Below, piece after piece: positions 28,701 through 34,361 of a stretch of 64,000 nucleotides of DNA. How positions within the stretch are numbered: the first letter of the stretch is position 1; every line of letters begins with the position of its first letter. The notes below the pieces were generated by a model, which had not been told where the DNA came from, did no database searches, and saw only the letters and a list, made by a program, of their open reading frames with translations. Origin of the DNA: Sphingobacterium sp. GVS05A (GTDB taxonomy: Bacteria; Bacteroidota; Bacteroidia; Sphingobacteriales; Sphingobacteriaceae); contig NZ_JAHXYR010000006.1 in NCBI RefSeq assembly GCF_019969845.1, forward strand, positions 1 to 64,000, given 5' to 3'. The translations under genes and the position numbers were made by a program.

Positions 28701-29340
28701 AAGACCATTGATGTACAATGAAAATCAGATGTATATCCATTATCAAAAAGGGTCGTTGGTATTGTACGCACTGAGTGATTATCTAAGTGAAACTGTTTTC
28801 AACCAGACAGCAAAAGCGTATTTGAAAAGTACGGCCTTCCAAAACCCGCCTTATACAACATCATTGGAGTTTGTGGATTCTTTTCGAAGAGCTACACCTG
28901 ATTCGTTGCGTTATCTGATCAAAGATATGTTTGAAACGATTACTTTGTATAACAATAGGGTGGAGAGCGTAAGTTCTAAAAAGCTAAAAAATGGGAAATA
29001 CCAAGTTGATATTCAATTTGAAGTGGCCAAATATCGCGTGGATGCCAATGGGAAAAAGAGCTATAATGATCAAGGGAACAAACCACTGGTGTTTAAGAAA
29101 TCTGATCGGGTGACATTGAAATCTTTGCCTCTTAGGGATTATATTGAGGTTGGCGTTTTTTCAAAATCAACAGATAAGAAAAACGGAAAGCCACAGGAGC
29201 TTTATCTGAGAAAGCATCGTATTGATCAGATTAATAATAAGTTGACATTGATTGTTGATCAGCAGCCCATTCAGGTCGGTATCGATCCGTATAACAAACT
29301 GATTGACATCGACTCGGATGATAATAGAAAAGATATTTAG
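25684..29340 (+). CDS. ABC-2 permease fused to an M1-family metallopeptidase
   Basis: This 1218-residue membrane protein has about twelve membrane segments in two sets within the first 600 residues (ABC-2 permease units). A last membrane anchor near 575-600 is followed by a large extracytoplasmic M1 aminopeptidase-like region. The zinc site is HEIAHQWW (His940, Glu941, His944) with a further Glu in the downstream LMSESMSEY. The design couples an ATP-driven exporter with a peptidase and is known in Bacteroidota without a defined substrate. The start could also be the in-frame ATG at 25696. It overlaps the ATPase gene. Confidence 0.92.
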   Translation: MTSAMFSPIFKFEFTRWFKNAAVYIYMALFFALSLFIMLSSLGIFDGVTATTSSNTIRNSPWAINGMINGMSSLIYFLIPSIVGACVYRDFQYNVHTILFSYPFTKTDYLLGKFFGSVAVVLIIVLASTLGIIVAQFVPGINPNLLGPVHALAYFQTYLIQVIPNLVILSAIIFVLVTFTRNVYVGFVAVLVLIILQVLIQNLTDNADNRYLGALIDPFGDSAISYYTQYWSPEEKNTNNLPFLGAIIYNRLIWLAVAALFIGVFYLLFSFSQDSISIKTGKKGKRLTKNNFDSVFRINLPKVGYDFSITHYLKTTWTLARYDYRYIVKNPVFLILTLVGVLFIILMASTIGTIFGTSTYPVTWKMLMIPGTTFKFFLLILTFLFSGLLVHRGSITRMGGLLDATPVPNWALMGSKIIAIILMQLTLLTVVMLTCMAFQVYHHYYNFEIGQYMMHLMVYGMLGNIVWLFVSIFVHTLFKNYLAGFFLLLTLFIGLPFLSFVGVEQAIYQFNKGPDLDYSDMDGFGYILPFLTYRVYWLLFAVFFLTLALLLWRRGGFSGIRERWAILRSNVKVSSMTVLILSFVGFIAIGSGIYYEDHIKNPYYTSLDHEKQSVEWEKKYKKYQFRPQPRVVDIKFTMDIYPSGRSFKAQASYVLKNKTAVAIDSIFVNYNDYDYTFSFNVPNKLVSADDIYNFNIYKLAKPMAPGDSIVLNFSTTSPSNTWVNEKSPVKGNGTFINNMLFPNIGYLDRGELVDNDIRKKYGLPHRDRMAPPTDSLALRNNYISNDADWVRFEATVSTDPDQLAIAPGYLTKQWEKDGRKYYQYKMDSSILNFFAFNSARYEIKKDKWNGVNLEIYYHKGHTYNLDRMMASSKASLAYYTTEYSPYQHRQLRIVEFPRTAGTFAQSFANTIPFSEAIGFIADVDEKKDDAVDYPYAVTAHEIAHQWWAHQVVGANAQGATLMSESMSEYSSLKVLEKRYGKGQMRKFLKDALDGYLKGRGAETLGERPLMYNENQMYIHYQKGSLVLYALSDYLSETVFNQTAKAYLKSTAFQNPPYTTSLEFVDSFRRATPDSLRYLIKDMFETITLYNNRVESVSSKKLKNGKYQVDIQFEVAKYRVDANGKKSYNDQGNKPLVFKKSDRVTLKSLPLRDYIEVGVFSKSTDKKNGKPQELYLRKHRIDQINNKLTLIVDQQPIQVGIDPYNKLIDIDSDDNRKDI

Positions 29341-29495
29341 TGTGGAGAGGCGATGAAAGCAGTCTACGGAGCATTCAATAGTTAAAAAACAGGTTTTATC
29401 CAGCGAATAATAAATAGGGATCTACGGATTTTAACTGCCATCATCAGCCAATGACTTATTGTGTTATTTAGTGAGACGAGTAAATCAATTCGGAA

Positions 29496-29948
29496 ATGAG
29501 AATAAAATATCTTTTTACCCCGGTCATGTTCTTAGCATTTATCTGTAGTTTATTGGCGCAAACAAAACAGGATAGTGTAGCGATCAAGCAAGCTGCCCTT
29601 GATTATATTGAATCGCAGCATCAGGTGAAACCTGAGCAAATGGAGCGAGCTTTACATCCGCGGATGGTGAAACGAACTTTTTGGAAAGATAAGGCTACCG
29701 GTAAAGACTATTTGCGTGAGACAACTAGTGAATCCATGATTCTACTGGCAGAGAGTTACAATAAAAATGGAGATAAATTTCCCGCTAATCCAAAGAAAGA
29801 GGTGAAATTTCTCGATGTTTCGGTACGTACGGCCTCTGTTAAGCTAATTGCGGATGAATGGATTGATTATATCCATGTTGTGAAATTGAATGGTGTCTGG
29901 AAAATTGCAAATGTCCTGTGGCAGTTTAATGATGTCAATCAACACTAA
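29496..29948 (+). CDS. secreted NTF2-like (lumazine-binding type) protein
   Basis: This 150-residue exported protein has signal peptide MRIKYLFTPVMFLAFICSLLA. The mature part has the NTF2-like cone fold pattern: an opening helix IKQAALDYIESQHQV, LHPRMVKRTF in the middle and the closing strands DYIHVVKLNGVWKIANVLW. These small domains bind ligands or serve as scaffolds; no function is assigned. It lies 155 bases after the ABC operon and probably has its own promoter. Confidence 0.8.
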   Translation: MRIKYLFTPVMFLAFICSLLAQTKQDSVAIKQAALDYIESQHQVKPEQMERALHPRMVKRTFWKDKATGKDYLRETTSESMILLAESYNKNGDKFPANPKKEVKFLDVSVRTASVKLIADEWIDYIHVVKLNGVWKIANVLWQFNDVNQH

Positions 29949-30141
29949 TATTTAGTTGGAGGCTAAATTCTTGATTGGATTTTGGTCAAGAGGATTCTTG
30001 AAGTAATCATGGTGTCATTTTCGATAGTATACCTTCCAAAAAATAATAAGGATACACTTTCTTTTATCTTTGATGGCCAACTCTATTGGAGCTATTCCAA
30101 AACGAATAAATTGAAGTAGCTGTTTTAGTGGGTATTAAAAC

Positions 30142-30180
30142 AAAAAGTCGCTTTCTTCTTCAGAAAAGCGACTTTTTGTT
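30142..30180. terminator. bidirectional terminator beside tRNA-Met
   Basis: AAAAAGTCGCTTT pairs with AAAGCGACTTTTT. Its symmetry allows it to stop transcription of the leftward tRNA and of the rightward NTF2-like gene. Confidence 0.82.
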
Positions 30181-30183
30181 TTG

Positions 30184-30257
30184 TGCTCCCACCTGGGCTC
30201 GAACCAGGGACCAAAAGATTATGAGTCTTCTACTCTAACCGACTGAGCTATAGGAGC
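30184..30257 (-). tRNA. tRNA-Met (anticodon CAT)
   Basis: The reverse strand folds as a complete 74-base cloverleaf. The acceptor stem is GCTCCTA/TGGGAGC, the anticodon loop CTCATAA, the T arm CCTGG-TTCGAGC-CCAGG and the discriminator A. The first acceptor pair is G-C, which fits an elongator Met tRNA and not an initiator. A lysidine-modified Ile tRNA with the same CAT anticodon cannot be excluded by eye. CCA is not encoded. Confidence 0.93.
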
Positions 30258-30346
30258 AGGTCGTTTGTTTTGTCAATTTCGGCATTGGTTGTGCTGTTTT
30301 GACGATGCAATTATCGATATTTGTATCGGTATTTCAAAATAATTCG

Positions 30347-30979
30347 ATGGAAAAAATTAAAAATATTGTTCTTGATTATGGGAATGTAATCTTCATGATC
30401 GACTTTGTAAAGTTGAAAGTTGCTTTTACTCAGTTAGGTATAGAAAATGTTGACGAAGTTTTTGGGCATCATGGTCAAAGTGCACTTTTTGACGATTTTG
30501 ATAAGGGAAAAATTGATGCTAAGGAATTTCGGGATGGAATCCGGGAGGTTACTAAAAATCCAGCATTGACCGATACAGAAATTGATGCAGCTTGGAACAG
30601 TCTGTTGATTGGAGTCCCTAAAGGATATCATGAACTACTGTTGCAATTGAAAGATAAGTACCGTACTTTTTTGTTGAGTAATAATAATGCGATTCATTAT
30701 GACTATTGTATGAATGATATTCAAGAAAAATATGGTGTGGCCGATAATGCTGGGTTTTTTGAAAAAACTTATTATTCGCATTTAGTCGGCATGCGCAAAC
30801 CTGACGCCGAGATTTTCGAATTGTTGATGATGGAGCAGCAGTTGAATCCTGCGGAGACACTGTTCGTTGACGATAGCCCTCAGCATTTGGCTGCAGCAAA
30901 GCAGTTGGGCTGGCATACAGCACTGTGTACCAAGGAAAAACCATTGCAATCGATTCTATCAGAATTTGGACTGCTATAA
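30347..30979 (+). CDS. HAD family phosphatase
   Basis: This 210-residue enzyme starts from the ATG at 30347 (MEKIKNIVLDYG). HAD motif I is DYGNV. The Gly in place of the second Asp is normal for the YihX-like group with a D-x-G-N-V motif. Motif II is LLSNNN, motif III lies around MRKPD and motif IV is FVDDSPQHLAAA. Members dephosphorylate sugar phosphates or nucleotides; the substrate is unknown. It reads away from the tRNA and precedes rpsU. Confidence 0.9.
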   Translation: MEKIKNIVLDYGNVIFMIDFVKLKVAFTQLGIENVDEVFGHHGQSALFDDFDKGKIDAKEFRDGIREVTKNPALTDTEIDAAWNSLLIGVPKGYHELLLQLKDKYRTFLLSNNNAIHYDYCMNDIQEKYGVADNAGFFEKTYYSHLVGMRKPDAEIFELLMMEQQLNPAETLFVDDSPQHLAAAKQLGWHTALCTKEKPLQSILSEFGLL

Positions 30980-30992
30980 AAATTATTTTTCC

Positions 30993-31023
30993 TTTCATAA
31001 TCAATGGAAATATTGTACCTTTG
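30993..31023 (+). promoter_or_regulatory. promoter of rpsU (Bacteroidota type)
   Basis: TTTC (30993-30996) and TACCTTTG (31016-31023), separated by 19 bases, match the Bacteroidota -33 TTTG (one mismatch) and -7 TAnnTTTG (perfect) elements, 47 bases upstream of the rpsU start. Confidence 0.65.
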
Positions 31024-31050
31024 TCCCACTTTAAATTTTAAAAGCGACGA

Positions 31051-31058
31051 AAGGAGGT
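31051..31058 (+). promoter_or_regulatory. strong Shine-Dalgarno of rpsU
   Basis: AAGGAGGT is a near-perfect complement of the 16S 3' end, 11 bases before the ATG at 31070. Most genes here lack such a site. Work on Flavobacterium ribosomes showed that bS21 helps hide the anti-Shine-Dalgarno and that rpsU keeps a strong site for self-control, which this would fit. Confidence 0.7.
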
Positions 31059-31069
31059 ATATACAACGC

Positions 31070-31264
31070 ATGATTATCGTAAATGTAAAAGAAGGAGAAT
31101 CTTTAGATAGAGCATTGAAACGTTTCAAGAAGAAATTCGAGAAAACAGGAGTTTTAAGAGAGTTGCGTTCACGTCAAGCTTATGAAAAGAGATCTGTAAC
31201 TCGTCGCATTCAAGTGAAAAAAGCGATTTACAAACAATCTTTGAATCAAGATGTGGCTAACTAA
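31070..31264 (+). CDS. rpsU: 30S ribosomal protein bS21
   Basis: This 64-residue basic protein starts [20 protein letters not shown] and continues with [20 protein letters not shown], the bS21 signature. It sits on the small subunit near the 16S 3' end. The ATG at 31070 is chosen over the upstream frame because of the bS21 N terminus and the perfect ribosome binding site. It has a clear promoter and terminator, so it is mainly monocistronic ahead of xer and hpf. Confidence 0.97.
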   Translation: MIIVNVKEGESLDRALKRFKKKFEKTGVLRELRSRQAYEKRSVTRRIQVKKAIYKQSLNQDVAN

Positions 31265-31290
31265 TTGATTCGCTGAGAATTTAAAAATAT

Positions 31291-31323
31291 AAAGGGAAAA
31301 GCATTGCTTCTCCCTTTTTTTTG
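31291..31323 (+). terminator. terminator after rpsU
   Basis: AAAGGGA pairs with TCCCTTT, extended by AAGC/GCTT across one mismatch, followed by a run of eight T. It lies 27 bases after the rpsU stop. Confidence 0.87.
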
Positions 31324-31367
31324 TGCTTTTAAGTTTGTAATTTAAGGATAGTATAGTGAGGGAAATT

Positions 31368-32249
31368 ATGTTGGAAAAGGAATTTATCCGGTATTTACAG
31401 ATTGAAAAAAGATATTCAGAACATACCGTTATTGCTTATCGGCATGAACTGGAAATGTTTCAATCCTTTTTGAATGTGGAGGGGCTGGTGTTATCGGATG
31501 TTGTCTATCGAGATCTGCGTCATTACTTTGCTCAAATGATGGAGTCAGGTAAAAATGCCAGTTCTGTCAATCGAAGTATGTCTTCGCTGCGCACCTATTT
31601 TAAATTTCTTCAACGTGAAGAATGCCTTGATAAAAATCCTATGACCCTTATTAAGGCGTTAAAAACTGCGAAGAAGCTACCCGTTGTTGTGGAGAAGGAA
31701 AAGTTAGTTCAGTTGCTGGATCATCTGGAACAGGAGAAGGATGATTTTGAATCATGCCGGAATTATCTGATAATGGAATTGCTTTTTGGGACAGGGATTC
31801 GCTTGGCTGAATTGTTGAAAATAAAGGAGCAGGATATCGATTTTTTTAATAAAAATATTCTTATATTAGGTAAAAGGAGCAAAGAGCGCCTTGTTCCCAT
31901 AAATGATCTTTTAGTAAAAGAATTGAAAAACTATTTGCAACAAAAAGCGTCGCAATTTGTTGATACTAATAACAGCTTACTGATTGTTACGAAAGAGGGA
32001 AAACCAGCGTATGCCAAGCTGATATATGACATTGTGCATCGGTATTTGACACTGATTTCCACACAAGGTAAGCGAAGCCCTCATATTTTGAGGCACACGT
32101 TCGCAACGGCCCTTTTAGATAACGGGGCGGATTTAAATGCAATTAAAGAACTGTTGGGACATGCAGGGCTTGCCGCAACGCAGGTATACACGCACAACTC
32201 AGCAGAACGATTGAAGTCTATTTATAAACAAGCTCATCCAAAAGCTTAA
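31368..32249 (+). CDS. tyrosine recombinase, XerC/XerD type
   Basis: This 293-residue site-specific recombinase has a SAM-like core-binding domain (about 1-90, FIRYLQIEKRYSEHTVIAYR) and a catalytic domain. Catalytic residues are Arg145 (GTGIRLAEL), His239 and Arg242 (HILRHTFA), the His of LLGHAGLAATQ and the nucleophile Tyr274. The size and the fixed position between rpsU and hpf are those of the housekeeping Xer recombinase that resolves chromosome dimers, not of an integrase in a mobile element. The ATG at 31368 is preferred over the GTG at 31356. Confidence 0.93.
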   Translation: MLEKEFIRYLQIEKRYSEHTVIAYRHELEMFQSFLNVEGLVLSDVVYRDLRHYFAQMMESGKNASSVNRSMSSLRTYFKFLQREECLDKNPMTLIKALKTAKKLPVVVEKEKLVQLLDHLEQEKDDFESCRNYLIMELLFGTGIRLAELLKIKEQDIDFFNKNILILGKRSKERLVPINDLLVKELKNYLQQKASQFVDTNNSLLIVTKEGKPAYAKLIYDIVHRYLTLISTQGKRSPHILRHTFATALLDNGADLNAIKELLGHAGLAATQVYTHNSAERLKSIYKQAHPKA

Positions 32250-32253
32250 AAAA

Positions 32254-32259
32254 AGGAGG
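32254..32259 (+). promoter_or_regulatory. strong Shine-Dalgarno of hpf
   Basis: AAGGAGG ends at 32259, four bases before the ATG at 32264. It is one of few strong sites in this window and lies in the same neighbourhood as rpsU. Confidence 0.65.
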
Positions 32260-32263
32260 AAAA

Positions 32264-32623
32264 ATGAACATTACTGTGCAATCCATTCGATTTAATGCAG
32301 ATCAAAAGTTAATCGAATTCATTAAAAAGAAAACAGGAAAATTAGAGCAGTTTTTGGATTCAATTATCGGTGGTGAATGCTACCTGCGATTGGAGAATGT
32401 CGATGACGAGGCAAATAAGATTTCAGAAATCAAACTGAATATCCCAGGGAGCCAACTTTTCGCAAAAGGGCAGGCGAAGAGTTTTGAGGAGGCAACGGAT
32501 ATCGCCGTAGAATCCTTGCGTAGGCAGATTAATAAACATAAAACAAAGACAAAAAATACAGTCGTTACTAATCGCAAAGAAGTACTTTCCGTAGAGGAAG
32601 AAGAAGAGGAAGAATACGATTAA
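32264..32623 (+). CDS. hpf: ribosome hibernation promoting factor, short HPF/RaiA type
   Basis: This 119-residue protein has the RaiA/HPF beta-alpha-beta-beta-beta-alpha fold: MNITVQSIRFNADQKLIEFI, then LNIPGSQLFAKGQAKSFEEA and AVESLRRQINKHK. It binds the 30S decoding region and stores idle ribosomes. It ends in a highly acidic tail of consecutive Glu residues. It is 14 bases after xer and ends in a strong terminator. Confidence 0.93.
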   Translation: MNITVQSIRFNADQKLIEFIKKKTGKLEQFLDSIIGGECYLRLENVDDEANKISEIKLNIPGSQLFAKGQAKSFEEATDIAVESLRRQINKHKTKTKNTVVTNRKEVLSVEEEEEEEYD

Positions 32624-32647
32624 AATATAATACATAGATTTTAACGG

Positions 32648-32681
32648 AGGAGGTCAAACAATAATTGACCTCCTTTTTTTT
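32648..32681 (+). terminator. terminator after hpf
   Basis: GGAGGTCAA pairs with TTGACCTCC around a seven-base loop, followed by a run of eight T. Confidence 0.9.
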
Positions 32682-32936
32682 GGAACGATTTGCCATATTG
32701 GTTATGGTGGATTTTTTGGTGTTTGCAAGCTGGTTTATTTTCTAAACCTGTTCATTTGGTTTAGAACTATCCCGAACTTTTCGCTCTGTTTATAATGCGA
32801 TAGAAGGGGCAGTTTTCCGATGGTATAAATAATAGCGCTGCTTATTTATATTAAATCAAAATAATCTCTTATTTTACTTGGATTGATTATAAATAATATT
32901 TATTTTTGAACAGTTTAAAAGAGAAGGGTAATAGAA
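32682..32936. other. non-coding gap with alternative hairpins
   Basis: No gene was seen between the hpf terminator and the gene at 32937. TTCTAAACC (32740-32748) pairs perfectly with GGTTTAGAA (32758-32766). The same TAAACC can instead pair with GGTTTA at 32732-32737, so the two folds exclude each other. The rest is very AT-rich and probably holds the promoter of the next gene. Confidence 0.4.
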
Positions 32937-33311
32937 ATGTCAGAATTGATTTGTCCATTAGCACATGTTGAAGAGGTGTTTTCCACTGCAGCTGGTAAAG
33001 TTTACCAATGTAGTCGTAAAAATTGCTTTTGGTTGGAGTATAATAATGAAACAACATCTTTTTCGGTGTCGGACTTCTTGAAATTCAAGAAACGTATAGA
33101 TTCAATTGATGTGGAGCGTATGATTAATGATACAACACGTTCTTCTGATTTTGAAATTGTTATGCCTTTCCGTACAGAAAGATGTTTCATTCTTGCTGTA
33201 GAGGATGTGCTTCAACTTCGTGAACTACTGGATGGAGCCAAATTTATGATGGAATTAAATTCAGTTATCAGAACCTGCCTAAAAGTCTCTCCATTTGCTG
33301 TCTTAGCATAA
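32937..33311 (+). CDS. conserved small cytoplasmic protein (DUF6686-like)
   Basis: This 124-residue protein has no signal or membrane segment. It has two Cys in a CSRKNCFWLEYNN motif near residues 25-35 and another early Cys. The pattern (VYQCSRKNCFWLEY, FEIVMPFRTERCFILAVED) is recalled from a Bacteroidota family annotated DUF6686; function is unknown. It is monocistronic and followed by a good terminator. Confidence 0.7.
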   Translation: MSELICPLAHVEEVFSTAAGKVYQCSRKNCFWLEYNNETTSFSVSDFLKFKKRIDSIDVERMINDTTRSSDFEIVMPFRTERCFILAVEDVLQLRELLDGAKFMMELNSVIRTCLKVSPFAVLA

Positions 33312-33338
33312 TGAAGTATACTTTATATAAAAATATCA

Positions 33339-33382
33339 AAAAAAGCGGTGTATGTCCAATTAGGGTATACACCGCTTTTTCT
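33339..33382. terminator. terminator, usable on both strands
   Basis: AAAAAGCGGTGTAT pairs with ATACACCGCTTTTT around a short loop, 28 bases after the small protein gene. Confidence 0.88.
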
Positions 33383-33697
33383 ATTATGCTAAATACTTAT
33401 TTAAATTAAAATTAAATAAGTGTATTGTGTCTCTCAGCTATCTTTATTGTGATTCGGTATTTATTACACCTAAATACCTTCCTATTATTTAAATTTATGG
33501 GCTATTGAAAGTATCAATGAATGGTATTTGTAATTGTATTGATTCTAAACAAGTTGCGTTTTGTTTGTCTAATTTAGACTGAATTTGTATTGCATATTAT
33601 TTATACAGATTTTCGAAATCCGATGTATCTTTGTATTGTAATCAGATGATAAGGTATATCACTTGATATTGTTTTAGAAATTAAACTTAAGGTAAAT
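33383..33697. promoter_or_regulatory. ferritin upstream region with a -7 element
   Basis: This AT-rich intergenic stretch upstream of the ferritin gene has no gene of its own. TATCTTTG at 33626-33633 is a perfect TAnnTTTG, 64 bases before the ATG; a matching -33 element at the right spacing is not clear. I see no obvious Fur-type palindrome. Confidence 0.5.
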
Positions 33698-34225
33698 ATG
33701 AAAGATTTATTGAAATTAAAATCTTCTTTGAAAGAAGAGATTGAAAATATACTAAATGCACAAATTAAAGTTGAAGCACATTCTTCAGCGTTATATTTGG
33801 CAATGTCTTCATGGTGTGATGATCAAGGTTTGGAAAATGCGGCTGATTTTTTTGCAAAACAGTCCAATGAAGAGCGTGAGCACATGTTGAAACTTTTCAA
33901 CTACATTAATAATCGTGGTGGTCGTGCAATATCTCCGGAGATTACGGGTATTCCACAAGATTTCGAATCATTTCGTGGTGTATTTGAGCAAACATTGGAG
34001 CAAGAGATGTTTGTAACAGAGCAATTTAATAACATTGCTGACAAATGTGCAAAAGCTAAGGATTACGTGACGTTCAACTTTGTACAATGGTTCTTGGAAG
34101 AACAAGTAGAGGAAGAATTTGTTGCAAGACGTATCCTGGAATTATTTGATGTAATTGGTGAAGATGGTACTGGCCGTTGGGAAATTGACAAACACCTTGT
34201 TAAGGTAGCCTTTGCTGGTGAGTAA
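33698..34225 (+). CDS. ftnA: ferritin
   Basis: This 175-residue bacterial non-haem ferritin is a four-helix bundle plus a short fifth helix. Ferroxidase ligands are visible in helix A (KVEAHSSALYLAMSSW), helix B (SNEEREHMLKLFNYI), helix C (LEQEMFVTEQFN) and helix D (WFLEEQVEEEF). Twenty-four subunits form an iron-storage shell in the cytoplasm. It is monocistronic, with a perfect -7 element upstream and a terminator downstream. Confidence 0.95.
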   Translation: MKDLLKLKSSLKEEIENILNAQIKVEAHSSALYLAMSSWCDDQGLENAADFFAKQSNEEREHMLKLFNYINNRGGRAISPEITGIPQDFESFRGVFEQTLEQEMFVTEQFNNIADKCAKAKDYVTFNFVQWFLEEQVEEEFVARRILELFDVIGEDGTGRWEIDKHLVKVAFAGE

Positions 34226-34248
34226 CAAATTATAAGAATTTTAGTAGT

Positions 34249-34285
34249 AAAAACGAGTTGTTTTCCTGACAACTCGTTTTTTTTT
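34249..34285 (+). terminator. terminator after ferritin
   Basis: AAAACGAGTTGT pairs with ACAACTCGTTTT around a short loop and is followed by a long T-run. Confidence 0.9.
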
Positions 34286-34361
34286 ATACAAAATCACAAC
34301 TTTTTACGTTAATAGCTTAAGAATTTCTTATATTGAATTGTATTATTGCAAAGTCTGTTTG

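Noticed and set aside
30184..30257. tRNA-Met as an integration site
   Set aside because: No integrase is adjacent and no second copy of the tRNA 3' end was seen nearby.
31368..32249. Tyrosine recombinase as a sign of an integrated mobile element
   Set aside because: Its place between rpsU and hpf, its length and the lack of attachment repeats or cargo genes indicate the housekeeping Xer recombinase.
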